From Ahrensia marina (GTDB taxonomy: Bacteria > Pseudomonadota > Alphaproteobacteria > Rhizobiales > Rhizobiaceae): DNA of 64,000 nucleotides. The position numbers and the translations under genes were made by a program. This document shows positions 52,498 through 62,884 of this stretch, in pieces. Position 1 is the first letter of the stretch. Every line of letters begins with the position of its first letter. Under the pieces are notes generated by a model that searched no databases, had not been told where the DNA came from, and was given only the letters and a program-made list of their open reading frames with translations. The stretch is from contig NZ_JXMU01000001.1 in NCBI RefSeq assembly GCF_001293565.1, forward strand, positions 124,001-188,000, in the 5' to 3' direction.

Positions 52498-55400
52498 TCA
52501 GTTGGAATCAAATTGAAGGTTCTGAAATGGATTCGATGGGCCGATAATTGAGCCAAAGGGGTCATTGGCCGGTGTATCGTCATCCGTATCGGCTTCATCT
52601 ACTTCTTGTTCTTCAAGAGCGCGCGCTGCTTCTTCGGCCAGCCTTTGCTCTTCAGCCTGTCTGCGCTCTTCCTCAATGCGCTCTTGCTCGGCCTGTTCTT
52701 CAGCAAGACGTTTTTGCTCTTCCATAATGCGCTGGGCTTCCAAAATGCGTTGCTGTTCTTCTTGACGTTTGATAATCGCCGCGCGCCGCTCTGCAGCAAA
52801 TCCTCGCAGCCTCTCTTCTTCACCGCGTATAAAATTCTCACGTTGCAGATATTTAAGATAGCGCACCTGACGGCGAAGCCGTTGCTTCTCCAATAGCCGC
52901 GCCTGCAAAGCCTCAACACGTGCCTGTTCGCGTTCCAGCGCACGTTGCCTCAAAAACGAGGTCAGCAATGCATAATCCCGTTCAATGGCAATGGGGTCGC
53001 CAGCACCGGCTTGTTGCATCGATACGGTCAACTCCGGTTGGGAACCGGCGATAATTTCGTCACCGGCATCATAGGTCACACGTGCCTCACCTGCCATTGT
53101 TTGGTCATTGAGCGACAATGACATGAAACCGCTCAATGCCGCCTGCTCAAGCTGGATAGCTATATTGTCGATTGTCAGGCGTCCATTATTGACAGACACC
53201 GGCAATTCAAGCGGCGGCAGGGAAACTTCGCCCACCGGAATATGCATGTTCGCAATATTTTTTATTTGCGCATCCGTAATCTCGTAGCCGATCTCGTCCG
53301 CTGCTTTTAGAATTGGTGGCAGCGCATTACCGTTAAGCCCTGTCAGTTTCAGACTATCTGTTGCCACAACACCGGAACCTGCAAGCGAGTTGACAACCGC
53401 CTTTGTGCTATTGCCCGACCCCGTCAGCGAAAGTGTCACATCTCCGTTGGCCTCAACACCGGCAAGAGGCGCAGTTGCAAAATTTTTCAGATCGACATTT
53501 TTCATTCGAAGATTGCTGTTGAGCAGCAGGGCACCATCATCATTTTGCGCATCAAGAGAACCGGCAATTTCACCGCCAAATATCGACGCTTGGATGCTTT
53601 GCAAAGACAACGCGTTATCGCGGTAAATCACACGCAATTGGGCATTTGAAGCGCTATTTTCCAAAGTTGAAAGTGTTTCAGCTTCCACACGCAGATCAAA
53701 TTCGTTTTCGGTATAAAGCGGCTTGCTGAACAGACTTGTTTCGTCAGACAAATCATAGCGTCCGGTCAATATACCAGCCAGAAATCCAAGGTCGAGTTGA
53801 GCAAGCTTCAACGTGCCTTCAAAAATTCGGTTCGAACGGTCGGTCGCCACAGTCAAGTTGCCCTCAAAGCCATTGTCAGCGACCTGGCCGGAGAGGTCCG
53901 AAAGGGCAAGCGAACCATCTTGCACGGCAATGCGTGCTTCACCGGCAAGCGGTGTACCAAGGCCGGTAGCGGGGAAAATATAACCGAAAATATCCATCCA
54001 CGGCTCAGCATCTTCGGTTTGAATCCGCGCCGAACCGATATATTCCGACTCCGTAAGACTGCGCTTTAGAACACCTTCCGCACTGCCAAAACTGTCAGGC
54101 GTTTGAAGACTGACCCGCGTGCTCAAGCCTTCTGTCATATTGCCCATGGCATTGACCGTGAGTTGCCCGTCGCCCAACAGGCGTAGCGGCAAAACGTCGA
54201 AACCGGCTTGAGACAACAAGACGGCTGCCTCGGCGTTTGTGACCGTTCCGCTAACAGAGAGTTCCGCTTGAGCCGGATCAAGCAATTGACCAGCGACAGT
54301 CGTCGTCAAGGAAAGGTCAGAGCCACCGGTTTCACCTGATAGACTGACCGAGGCTTCTGCGTCTTCACCGGCAGGCAGCATAACAGTGCCAACCAGATTG
54401 AGGCGGGTATCCTGCAACGCGCCCGCATCGCGCGCGGCAACACTTTCCAATCTGTCCAGTAATGCGATATCGGGATAAATTTCTGCAAATCCGCGTACAA
54501 AAGGTGCGCCCTGCGCGGCAATAAGGCTGGCGTCAAAACTGGCATTGTAACCGGCTTTGTCTTCAATTGCCGACATTGTACCGGTTGCGGAAATGGATGC
54601 GCCAAAAATATCACGCACGGATAGCTTGTCGATCTCGACACGTTCACCGCGCACCCGCAAAGCTGCTTCCAGCCCGCCCATTTCGATATTTTTAATGCGC
54701 GGCGTCGTCAGATCAAATGTCGCATCAATATCATGCCCTGAAATAGAGGTGCCGCTGCCTGCGCCGAACAATACACGTGATAATGCGTCCAAAGTTTCGT
54801 AGCGTGCATTTTCGCCCGCAAGATCAACCGAAATATATGGCAGCGATGATGCGTTTTCCTTTCGCTCAATCCGGCCACTAAGCTGTGCATCACCAAGCAC
54901 AAGTTCGAGATCGCTAAAAATCTGCTCTTCTGCTGTCAGCTCGACTTGAGCGGAAAATCCTGCATTGGCCATCAGCCGGATTGTGTCATCTATATCATTG
55001 GTAAGCCATGCAGCCAGGCCTGAAGGTTGGCGTGAGGCGACGACCAGATTGCCCTTAAAGGATGTATCGGCGGCGGCTGTCTCGCCCTTACCGAGCATCA
55101 ATGTTCCGGCCCCTTCCAGTACTGTACGCCCCGGCAGCTTCGCCTCAATATGATTTATATCCCAAACACGCCCATCAGCATCGCGTATCGGTTTTGCCTG
55201 CAATTTGAGATCCCGAACGGTGGTATTGCCCGCAACAATTGTCGGCAAATCCAAATCAATGGTGCCTGACATGGGCGGTATCGGCAGCGCGGCAAGAATA
55301 GTTTGAATTTCCGACAGACGGGCTGACAGCGAAACAGGCTCGCCTTCGCCATCCACATTCTCATTCAAGCTGACCTGATTGCCTTTTGCCTGGAAATTGA

Positions 55401-56280
55401 ACGTTGGCGTTTGACCGCCGAGAATTTCCGCCGAACCATTGATTGTGTAAGGGTCATCAAGCGCACCGAAATCACCGCGGAACTGCTCAACTTTCAGCGT
55501 GCGCGCATCGGCTTCAAAAAGGCCCTCAATCAAATAATTCTGCGCAAGCTGTTCTGTAGGCTTTATCGAGAAAGTTCCCGAATACCAGCTTGTCCGTTCA
55601 GCGGATGGCGCGGCAATGCGCCCCTCACTGATCATTTCAAAATCACTTTCAGGCAGTAGCGCTTGGATACGCGTTGAAAAGCCTTCACGGTTCAGATTGC
55701 CGGTTGAAATTTTTGCTTCAAAAGCCTCGCCGCGCACGAACCCATTCGTTTCCACCCGCCACGGCCCAAACAGGCTCTGAGCCGCTGCGGTGCCATTCAG
55801 TGAGAGAAAGTCCCACTGGCGCCCGGTCTTTTGATCGCGCAGCACAATTGTTCCGTCACTGAAACTGGCCTGCTCTAAAGTGACTTGGGCAGGATCGACC
55901 GGTGCTTCAAGAGGAAAATCCCATTGCGGAATACCTTCTTCATCCAGATCAAGGCGAACAACCGGTGATACGAAATTCATATCAAAAATAAGAATTTCGC
56001 CGCGCAGAAACGGTGCAAGCTCCACATCCATGGAAAACTGCTCGACCGTTATATTGGGCGCGTTTTTGGGCCCGACACGCACATCGGAAAACGTCACGGA
56101 GGGAAACGGGACGAGACGGGCCGAGGCGCTGCCTTCAACACGCACTTCCTGACCCAGAATACGCGATGCTTCGGCCTCGAAACGGTCACGATAACCGCCC
56201 CAATCGACAAAATAAGGCCCAACCAGTGCCGCAAGCAGCACCAGTACGATCATACCGCCAATGAGAACAAATAAACGCAA
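52498..56280 (-). CDS. Large AsmA-family envelope protein
   Basis: A 1260-residue protein with an N-terminal membrane helix (VLIGGMIVLVLLAALVGPYF), the AsmA opening VDWGGYRDRFEAEASRILGQEV, and long beta-rich repeats typical of the AsmA/TamB/YhdP group, which bridge the periplasm and are linked to lipid transport to the outer membrane. Residues about 1120-1225 are unusual: a highly charged Glu/Arg/Gln helix (RIMEEQKRLAEEQAEQ heptads) that should form a coiled coil, then an acidic end. It is convergent with the RHH gene and stands alone. Length and repeats point to a lipid-transfer bridge, by family analogy. Confidence 0.88.
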   Translation of the reverse strand: MRLFVLIGGMIVLVLLAALVGPYFVDWGGYRDRFEAEASRILGQEVRVEGSASARLVPFPSVTFSDVRVGPKNAPNITVEQFSMDVELAPFLRGEILIFDMNFVSPVVRLDLDEEGIPQWDFPLEAPVDPAQVTLEQASFSDGTIVLRDQKTGRQWDFLSLNGTAAAQSLFGPWRVETNGFVRGEAFEAKISTGNLNREGFSTRIQALLPESDFEMISEGRIAAPSAERTSWYSGTFSIKPTEQLAQNYLIEGLFEADARTLKVEQFRGDFGALDDPYTINGSAEILGGQTPTFNFQAKGNQVSLNENVDGEGEPVSLSARLSEIQTILAALPIPPMSGTIDLDLPTIVAGNTTVRDLKLQAKPIRDADGRVWDINHIEAKLPGRTVLEGAGTLMLGKGETAAADTSFKGNLVVASRQPSGLAAWLTNDIDDTIRLMANAGFSAQVELTAEEQIFSDLELVLGDAQLSGRIERKENASSLPYISVDLAGENARYETLDALSRVLFGAGSGTSISGHDIDATFDLTTPRIKNIEMGGLEAALRVRGERVEIDKLSVRDIFGASISATGTMSAIEDKAGYNASFDASLIAAQGAPFVRGFAEIYPDIALLDRLESVAARDAGALQDTRLNLVGTVMLPAGEDAEASVSLSGETGGSDLSLTTTVAGQLLDPAQAELSVSGTVTNAEAAVLLSQAGFDVLPLRLLGDGQLTVNAMGNMTEGLSTRVSLQTPDSFGSAEGVLKRSLTESEYIGSARIQTEDAEPWMDIFGYIFPATGLGTPLAGEARIAVQDGSLALSDLSGQVADNGFEGNLTVATDRSNRIFEGTLKLAQLDLGFLAGILTGRYDLSDETSLFSKPLYTENEFDLRVEAETLSTLENSASNAQLRVIYRDNALSLQSIQASIFGGEIAGSLDAQNDDGALLLNSNLRMKNVDLKNFATAPLAGVEANGDVTLSLTGSGNSTKAVVNSLAGSGVVATDSLKLTGLNGNALPPILKAADEIGYEITDAQIKNIANMHIPVGEVSLPPLELPVSVNNGRLTIDNIAIQLEQAALSGFMSLSLNDQTMAGEARVTYDAGDEIIAGSQPELTVSMQQAGAGDPIAIERDYALLTSFLRQRALEREQARVEALQARLLEKQRLRRQVRYLKYLQRENFIRGEEERLRGFAAERRAAIIKRQEEQQRILEAQRIMEEQKRLAEEQAEQERIEEERRQAEEQRLAEEAARALEEQEVDEADTDDDTPANDPFGSIIGPSNPFQNLQFDSN

Positions 56281-56352
56281 ATTAGCCCCTGATTTTCCCT
56301 AAACGTGACCGACTAAGTTGACGATTTAAGGACAGAGAAAAATCTTTATAAA

Positions 56353-57789
56353 TCATAGTGTAAATATTTTTCCCGGATTCATAATGTTATCAGGATCAAT
56401 CGAACGCTTGATCGCCCGCATTACATCAACAGCCCCGCCCAGTTCCATCTCCAGAAACTTCATTTTCCCCTGCCCGATACCGTGCTCGCCGGTGCATGTT
56501 CCACCCATCGCCAATGCACGGTTGTTCAACCGTTCGACAAAGCTTTCCGCCATGGTGATTTCTTCCGGCTTTTCCTCATCAATCAGAAGCAGAACATGAA
56601 AATTGCCATCGCCTGCATGGCCGACAATCGGCGCAATCAATCCGAATTCCTCAATGTCAGCTTCAGTTTCCCTGATACAGTCGGCCAGACGGGAAATCGG
56701 TACGCAAACATCGGTTGAAATTCCTTTTGCGCCGGGGCGCAGGCCCAGAGATGCCCAATAGGCATCATGACGCGCCTTCCATAATTTCGTACGCTCTTCC
56801 TGAACAGCCGACCACTTAAATGGCCCGCCGCCAAGCTCGGTGGCAATTTCGTTAAACAAATCGGCCTGTTCAGCAACGCCGTTATCCGTGCCGTGAAACT
56901 CAAGGAACAGACAAGGCGTTGGCTCGAAATTAAGCCCTGAATATTCAATCATCGCTTTCATTTGCAAAGCATTGACCAGTTCAATGCGCGCAACCGGCAG
57001 TCCCATTTGTATCGTATAAATGACCGCCTCAACTGCCGCATCAAGCGTTGGGAACGGACATACACCGCCTGTTATAGCCTGCGGAATGCCTTGCAATTTC
57101 AACGTGATTTGGGTGATAATTCCAAGTGTACCTTCCGAGCCGACCATCAAGCGCGTGAGATCATAGCCCGCCGAGCTTTTGCGCGCCCGTTGTGCGGTGG
57201 TGATTTTGCGCCCGTTTGGCAGCACCGCCTCAACAGACAGCACATTGTCCTTCATCGTACCGTAGCGCACGGCATTGGTGCCGGATGCACGTGTTGCTGT
57301 CATACCGCCGAGACTGGCATTGGCGCCCGGATCGATGGGAAAGAATAGGCCGGAATCGCGCAAATAGGTGTTCAGATCTTCACGTGTCACACCCGGTTCG
57401 ACAACACAGTCCAAATCACTGTCATTGACCGAAATAATCCTGTTCATCTGGCTCACATCGATCGAAATACCGCCAGCCGGCGCATTGACCCCGCCTTCTA
57501 GCGACGTTCCCGTACCAAACGGGATAATCGGCACCTTGTGCTCGGCGCAGATTTCCACTGCCGCCTGCACATCATCTGACGACTTGGCAAACAGCACCCC
57601 GTCCGGCAATTGTGCCGGAATATAAGTTGTTGTGTGCGCGTGCTGCTCACGTAAAGCTTCACCGGTCTGAAATGCTTCGCCGAATGTTTGCTTCAGAATT
57701 CCGAGAGCTGTGGAAATTCCGGCATCATTGCGTTTCATTTTCGCGATATCTTTGAGCGCCAACGACGTTCCTCCACGGACAAAATTCAT
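56353..57789 (-). CDS. FAD-linked D-lactate dehydrogenase/glycolate oxidase GlcD-like
   Basis: A 478-residue flavoprotein of the GlcD/Dld family. The PCMH FAD domain includes PIIPFGTGTSLEGGVNAPAG and CVVEPGVTREDLN, and the C-terminal FAD-oxidase domain ends with GTCTGEHGIGQGKMKFLEMELGG and DPDNIMNPGKIF, the hallmarks of D-lactate dehydrogenases. It oxidises a 2-hydroxy acid and passes electrons to cytochrome c or a quinone. It is divergent from the thioesterase gene with a hairpin-like repeat between. The D-2-hydroxy acid used is not fixed. Confidence 0.88.
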   Translation of the reverse strand: MNFVRGGTSLALKDIAKMKRNDAGISTALGILKQTFGEAFQTGEALREQHAHTTTYIPAQLPDGVLFAKSSDDVQAAVEICAEHKVPIIPFGTGTSLEGGVNAPAGGISIDVSQMNRIISVNDSDLDCVVEPGVTREDLNTYLRDSGLFFPIDPGANASLGGMTATRASGTNAVRYGTMKDNVLSVEAVLPNGRKITTAQRARKSSAGYDLTRLMVGSEGTLGIITQITLKLQGIPQAITGGVCPFPTLDAAVEAVIYTIQMGLPVARIELVNALQMKAMIEYSGLNFEPTPCLFLEFHGTDNGVAEQADLFNEIATELGGGPFKWSAVQEERTKLWKARHDAYWASLGLRPGAKGISTDVCVPISRLADCIRETEADIEEFGLIAPIVGHAGDGNFHVLLLIDEEKPEEITMAESFVERLNNRALAMGGTCTGEHGIGQGKMKFLEMELGGAVDVMRAIKRSIDPDNIMNPGKIFTL

Positions 57790-57816
57790 TGATATATTTC
57801 AAGAATTTCAATTTGT

Positions 57817-57834
57817 CGGCAATTTGACTTGCCG
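57817..57834. repeat. Inverted repeat in the dehydrogenase-thioesterase divergent region
   Basis: CGGCAA and TTGCCG are separated by six bases between two divergent genes (starts 57789 and 57906). This may be an operator, but 6-base arms occur by chance quite often. Confidence 0.35.
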
Positions 57835-57905
57835 GTTGTCTTATGTTTCGTAATGTGCCGTTACAACGCGCATGTGTCCACCACCAAAAGGCGAACTAAA
57901 GCATA

Positions 57906-58412
57906 ATGTCCGATGATGTTCACAGCTCCGCACCTTTTACATCCAAAGCGGTCGATATTGAGAACAGCTGGATAGATTATAACGGACATCTCAACATGGC
58001 CTATTACCTTGTCATGTTTGAAAAGGCATTTGACGATTTCCATTATGCGTTGGGCATAACTGAGGAATATGTCAAAGCCCGCAAAATGACGACCTATACG
58101 GGCCAAACCAAGATTGATTACCTTCGCGAAGTACATAAAGGCGCTGATCTGACCGCGATATGCCAGATATTAAATTATGATGAAAAGCGCCTTCACACAT
58201 GGCAGGAGCTTCGGTTCAAAGATGGTACGGTCGCCGCAACCTGTGAAACAGTCACACTGCATATCGATGCAACCGGCCCGAAAGTGACGCCCTTCCCGCC
58301 TGATATCTTGCATAATATCGAGACCATAAGCGAAAGCCATTTAAAGCTGCCGCGCCCCGAAAAGGCCGGTCAGTCAATCGGCATCCGTTCGAGAGCCGAC
58401 AAACCATCATGA
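57906..58412 (+). CDS. Hotdog-fold thioesterase (4HBT-type)
   Basis: A 168-residue thioesterase. IDYNGHLNMAYYLVMFEKAFDDF is the first hotdog strand-helix with the Asp/Asn-His site, and TKIDYLREVHKGADL follows. The C-terminal LPRPEKAGQSIGIR is common in rhizobial relatives that resemble the thioesterase half of carnitine dehydrogenase fusions (betainyl-CoA thioesterase). That would connect with the betaine pathway at the other end of the window, but the identification is tentative. It overlaps the next gene by four bases. Confidence 0.78.
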   Translation: MSDDVHSSAPFTSKAVDIENSWIDYNGHLNMAYYLVMFEKAFDDFHYALGITEEYVKARKMTTYTGQTKIDYLREVHKGADLTAICQILNYDEKRLHTWQELRFKDGTVAATCETVTLHIDATGPKVTPFPPDILHNIETISESHLKLPRPEKAGQSIGIRSRADKPS

Positions 58413-60043
58413 ATTGGTCCGTCTTAAAAAGGCTTCCTACAGCGCTGATAAACTGGATCAAGCCAAATCTTGATACGTTTAAACACTCGAAAGCGCTGAC
58501 CATTTGGATATTGTCCCTGATCATCGGCGCGGCGGTTGGTGTTGCCGCCATTCTCTTTCGTGAATTGATAGGACTTGTCCAACTGCCTTGGCTGGGCAAC
58601 CGGAGCGAAGATACGCTGACAGCGGCTCAAAACGTATCCCGCATCTGGCTGTTTATCGCACCTGTTATTGGCGGCATCATCGTCGGCCAGCTACTGCAAT
58701 TTCTCAACGCACGCCGGACCGGCAATGTTTCCGACGTCATTGAGGCGCGAACAACATCCGGGCGCAATCTTTCGCTCGGACAGGGCATCTGGTCGGCTGT
58801 CATCAGCGCAATTTCACTCGGTTCCGGCGCCAGTGCCGGACGCGAAGGGCCGGTTGTCCATTTAGGCGCAACACTTGCCGGTTTCATTACGCATAGGCGT
58901 AGATTGCCCGAATGGTGTTCCAAAACATTGCTCGCGGCCGGTGTGGCCAGCGCGATTTCAGCCTCGTTTAATGCGCCGATTGCCGGTGTTCTTTTCGCCC
59001 ATGAAGTTATTCTCCAGCATTACGCCATGCGCTCCTTTGTGCCGATTGTTATTGCCTCAACCGTTGGCACGGTTTTATCACGGCTGTGGTTTGACGAAGC
59101 GACCACATTCCTCATTCCGGTCTATCAAATCACCTCCTATTGGGAGTTTCCTGCATTTGCTTTGCTCGGTATGGTCTGCGCCATTGTCGCCGTCCTTTTC
59201 CAGTTCACGCTGTTTTCAGCGGATTATGTCGCGCGCGGTATTAAAATGCGTATCTGGATGCGCCCGATTGTTGGCGGTATCGCCATCGGCATCATGGCCC
59301 TCTTCCTCCCTCACATTCTGGGTGTTGGTTATGAAGTGACCGACAAAATGCTGTGGAACCAATTACCGCTCTGGCTTCTGTTTACGCTTATCATCGCAAA
59401 AACACTGGCAACCGCCATCACTCTTGCCTCGCGCTTTGGCGGCGGTATTTTTTCGCCTGCCTTGTTTCTTGGCGCGGCGACCGGCGGTGCGTTTGGCCTG
59501 ATAGCGGGAAATATTTTTCCTGACCTTGCATCCAGCGGCGGGCTTTACGCCATTTTAGGCATGGGCGCTGTGGCCGGAGCGGTGCTTGGCGCGCCGATTT
59601 CCACCACGATGATCGTGTTCGAGTTGACCGGTGGCTACGGTCTTTCGATCGCGCTCTTGTTGTGTGTTGCAATTGCACACGGCGTTAATCAGGCCGTACA
59701 CGGACACTCCTATTTCCACTGGCAATTGGAAATGCGCGGCCTGTTCGATCATTTGGGGCCGCACCGCTCAATCATGCGTACCAAAAAGGTGATGGATTTT
59801 ATGGATGTTGTCGAACCCGGCCTGGAGCCGGAAAGGATCGATACGGAAAAAGACACGCCCACGCTCAAGCCAACAGACTCAATCGATTACGCATTGCGGA
59901 CCTTTGATGCAGGCGGACACCAGCGCCTGCCCGTTGTCGACGAACGCGACGAGACTAAGATTATTGCTTGGGCATTGCAGGTTAACGCGCTGCGATACTT
60001 CAATAAGGCATTGATTGACGCCAGCGTCGAAGAACACCGCTAG
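58409..60043 (+). CDS. ClC-type chloride channel/antiporter with CBS region
   Basis: A 544-residue protein with the ClC core of about 17 helices (residues 40-440). The selectivity motifs are SLGSGASAGREGPVV, which contains the gating Glu, and GGGIFSPALFLG. The last 80 residues (DSIDYALRTFDAGGHQRLPVVDE) look like one CBS domain half. It moves chloride or fluoride, as a channel or a proton exchanger. It is coupled to the thioesterase by a 4-bp overlap; a functional link is unclear. Confidence 0.9.
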   Translation: MNWSVLKRLPTALINWIKPNLDTFKHSKALTIWILSLIIGAAVGVAAILFRELIGLVQLPWLGNRSEDTLTAAQNVSRIWLFIAPVIGGIIVGQLLQFLNARRTGNVSDVIEARTTSGRNLSLGQGIWSAVISAISLGSGASAGREGPVVHLGATLAGFITHRRRLPEWCSKTLLAAGVASAISASFNAPIAGVLFAHEVILQHYAMRSFVPIVIASTVGTVLSRLWFDEATTFLIPVYQITSYWEFPAFALLGMVCAIVAVLFQFTLFSADYVARGIKMRIWMRPIVGGIAIGIMALFLPHILGVGYEVTDKMLWNQLPLWLLFTLIIAKTLATAITLASRFGGGIFSPALFLGAATGGAFGLIAGNIFPDLASSGGLYAILGMGAVAGAVLGAPISTTMIVFELTGGYGLSIALLLCVAIAHGVNQAVHGHSYFHWQLEMRGLFDHLGPHRSIMRTKKVMDFMDVVEPGLEPERIDTEKDTPTLKPTDSIDYALRTFDAGGHQRLPVVDERDETKIIAWALQVNALRYFNKALIDASVEEHR

Positions 60044-60052
60044 TCAGGATAA

Positions 60053-60301
60053 TTACTTATCGAATGTGAGGCCAAGGCGCTCGGCCTGGCAATCTGCATC
60101 ACACGCATCCAAATGGCGCAAAACACCTTTTTGCGTATCGCTTTTGGCACCACCGGTGACGATAAAATCTAGCGAACTGGGCTGAGTGAAAGCTGCGTTG
60201 ATAATCTTCGTATCGCTGGACAGCGTTGCAGCGCCTGCAACTGTGATACCAGCCAAGATTAGAGCGTATCCGACAAAAATTTTATTAAATACTGTCATCA
60301 T
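60053..60301 (-). CDS. Small secreted hypothetical protein
   Basis: An 82-residue protein with a signal peptide (VGYALILAGITVAGAA) and a mature part ending in CDADCQAERLG, which contains a CDADC pair that could form a disulfide. No family is recognised. The start has no ribosome site. It is convergent with the ClC gene. Confidence 0.5.
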   Translation of the reverse strand: MMTVFNKIFVGYALILAGITVAGAATLSSDTKIINAAFTQPSSLDFIVTGGAKSDTQKGVLRHLDACDADCQAERLGLTFDK

Positions 60302-60404
60302 CTGGTAAGAATAACGTAAAACATGCTACCAAACCGTTAACATTGCTTTCTATTTTCCACTAAAAAACTCGCAATTGCCCGCCGAATCATTACATTGCGA
60401 ACAA

Positions 60405-62882
60405 ATGAGCAACCCGTTCGATGACATACCATTCGATGATGGTCCAGCACCATCTCGAAATAACACCTCACCTGCCCCCAAACACGCAGGCGGGTCCGGC
60501 ATTGCCGCGCGCGCTATGGCAGCGCGTAGCGCCCCGCGCTATCTGGAAGGTTTAAACCCTGAACAGAGCCGCGCGGTGGAAACCGTTGAAGGCCCCGTAT
60601 TGGTGCTGGCCGGTGCGGGAACCGGTAAAACCCGCGTTTTGACAACCCGCATCGCGCATATTTTAGGTCAGGGATTGGCATGGCCAAGCCAGGTGCTTGC
60701 CGTTACCTTTACCAATAAGGCTGCCCGCGAAATGAAAGAGCGTATCGGCGTTCTGGTTGGCGGAGCCGTCGAAGGCATGCCGTGGCTTGGCACATTTCAC
60801 TCCATTGGCGTGAAAATTCTGCGCAAACATGCCGAGCTTGTGGGCCTGAAATCGGATTTCACAATCCTTGATACCGACGACCAGATACGTCTGATCAAAC
60901 AGCTTATTCAGGCCGAAGGCATTGACGACAAGCGCTGGCCGGCGCGTACCTTTGCGCATTTGATGGATAGCTGGAAAAATAAAGGCTGGGGTCCGGGCGA
61001 TATTCCCGAAGGCGATGCGCGCGCTTTTGCTAACGGCAAGGGCCGAGAGCTCTTTACCGCCTATCAGGACCGTCTGCGCACGCTAAACGCCGCCGACTTT
61101 GGCGACCTGCTTTGCCACCCGATCCGCATATTGAAAAACCATCCTGATGTGCTCGCCGAGTACCACGCCAAATTTAAGTACATATTGGTTGACGAGTATC
61201 AGGATACCAACATAGCGCAATATATGTGGCTGCGGCTGTTATCACAGCGGCCAAAAGGCAGACCCGCCAATATCTGCTGCGTGGGTGATGATGATCAATC
61301 CATTTACGGCTGGCGCGGCGCGGAAGTGGATAATATTCTGCGCTTTGAGAAAGATTTTCCCGGCGCGGCTGTGATCAAGCTGGAGCGCAATTACCGCTCA
61401 ACAGCGCATATTCTGGGCGCTGCGGCCCATCTGATCAGCCACAATGAGGACCGGCTCGGCAAAACACTGTTCACCGATGAGGCAGACATTGATGATCCGA
61501 AGGTGCAGGTCCATGCCGCTTGGGATTCAGAAGAAGAAGCCCGCGCGATAGGCGAAGTCATTGAACGCCTGTACAGCGACCAGAACGACCTCAACGAAAT
61601 GGCCATTTTGGTGCGCGCCTCGTTCCAGATGCGGGAGTTCGAGGAACGCTTTATTAAAAGCGGCATCAATTACCGTGTGATCGGCGGCCCGCGCTTCTAC
61701 GAACGCTTGGAAATTCGCGATGCGATGGCGTTTTTCCGTGTGGTTTGCCAACCGGCCGATGATCTGGCCTTCGAGCGCATTATCAATGTGCCAAAGCGCG
61801 GCCTTGGCGATGCTTCCGTGCGGCTCATCCATGATTATGCGCGGCGCAAGGACATTCCAATGCTGGCGGCTTCTGCTGAACTGATTGAATCGACGGAATT
61901 AAAGCCAAAACCCCGCGCCGCCCTGCGCGAAGTCGTTCTTAATTTCGAACGCTGGGCCAATGCGCTTGAAAATACCGAACATACCGAGCTTGCCGAAACC
62001 ATTCTGGAAGAAAGCGGCTATACCGGCATGTGGCAGGCAGACCGCAGCGCCGAAGCGCCCGGCCGGTTGGAGAACTTGAAAGAACTCATCACTTCGATGA
62101 GTGAATTCGAAAGCCTTCGCTCATTTCTGGAACATGTGTCTCTGGTTATGGATGTCGAGCAAAATCCGGACGATGATAAAGTCTCGATCATGACGCTGCA
62201 CGCGGCAAAAGGTCTGGAGTTCAAGACAGTATTTTTACCCGGTTTTGAGGAAGGTCTCTTCCCGCACCAGCGTTCGCTGGATGAAGGCGGGCGCAATGGT
62301 TTGGAAGAAGAGCGCCGCCTCGCCTATGTCGGACTGACCCGCGCCAAAATAAACTGTCATATCTGGTTCGTGTCCAACCGCCGTATCCATGGTCTGTGGC
62401 AATCAACAATCCCGTCGCGCTTTTTGGACGAATTGCCGACAACCCACGTTGATGTTGCCGACCCGCCTTCCGGTTATGGCGGCGGCAATGGTGGCTATGG
62501 CCAGTCCCGTTTTGACAAAGCCGAACCGTTTCAGAACACCTATTCGACACCCGGCTGGGCACGCGCGCAGGCCAATAAAACCGATGCAACCCGCAACAAT
62601 TGGGGTTCACGCTCCGGCGCCAATGTCGAGCGCATCGGCTATGGCGAAACAGACAGCCGTCGCGGCGCTGGTCGCGGATCGATTAAAGGCACCATGATCG
62701 AAGGCGAACTTGTGGCCAAATCTGTCGCCGACAAGCCATCTGACTTTACCGTTGGCGACCGCGTATTTCATATCAAATTCGGCAACGGCAATATTGTCCA
62801 GATTGATGGCAACAAACTCACCGTCTCTTTTGATAAAGCGGGGGAAAAGAAGGTGTTGGACGGATTTGTTGAGAAGGTTTAA
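60405..62882 (+). CDS. uvrD: UvrD/PcrA-type DNA helicase
   Basis: An 825-residue superfamily 1A helicase for nucleotide excision and mismatch repair. GPVLVLAGAGTGKTRVL is motif I, VDEYQDTN is motif II, and VGDDDQSIYGWRGA, LERNYRS and AYVGLTRAK follow. It has a 40-residue disordered start and a Gly-rich C-terminal linker before the Tudor-like end (VGDRVFHIKFGNGNI), which binds RNA polymerase in relatives. ATG 60405 matches the usual MSNPFDD start of alphaproteobacterial relatives. Confidence 0.95.
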   Translation: MSNPFDDIPFDDGPAPSRNNTSPAPKHAGGSGIAARAMAARSAPRYLEGLNPEQSRAVETVEGPVLVLAGAGTGKTRVLTTRIAHILGQGLAWPSQVLAVTFTNKAAREMKERIGVLVGGAVEGMPWLGTFHSIGVKILRKHAELVGLKSDFTILDTDDQIRLIKQLIQAEGIDDKRWPARTFAHLMDSWKNKGWGPGDIPEGDARAFANGKGRELFTAYQDRLRTLNAADFGDLLCHPIRILKNHPDVLAEYHAKFKYILVDEYQDTNIAQYMWLRLLSQRPKGRPANICCVGDDDQSIYGWRGAEVDNILRFEKDFPGAAVIKLERNYRSTAHILGAAAHLISHNEDRLGKTLFTDEADIDDPKVQVHAAWDSEEEARAIGEVIERLYSDQNDLNEMAILVRASFQMREFEERFIKSGINYRVIGGPRFYERLEIRDAMAFFRVVCQPADDLAFERIINVPKRGLGDASVRLIHDYARRKDIPMLAASAELIESTELKPKPRAALREVVLNFERWANALENTEHTELAETILEESGYTGMWQADRSAEAPGRLENLKELITSMSEFESLRSFLEHVSLVMDVEQNPDDDKVSIMTLHAAKGLEFKTVFLPGFEEGLFPHQRSLDEGGRNGLEEERRLAYVGLTRAKINCHIWFVSNRRIHGLWQSTIPSRFLDELPTTHVDVADPPSGYGGGNGGYGQSRFDKAEPFQNTYSTPGWARAQANKTDATRNNWGSRSGANVERIGYGETDSRRGAGRGSIKGTMIEGELVAKSVADKPSDFTVGDRVFHIKFGNGNIVQIDGNKLTVSFDKAGEKKVLDGFVEKV

Positions 62883-62884
62883 GC

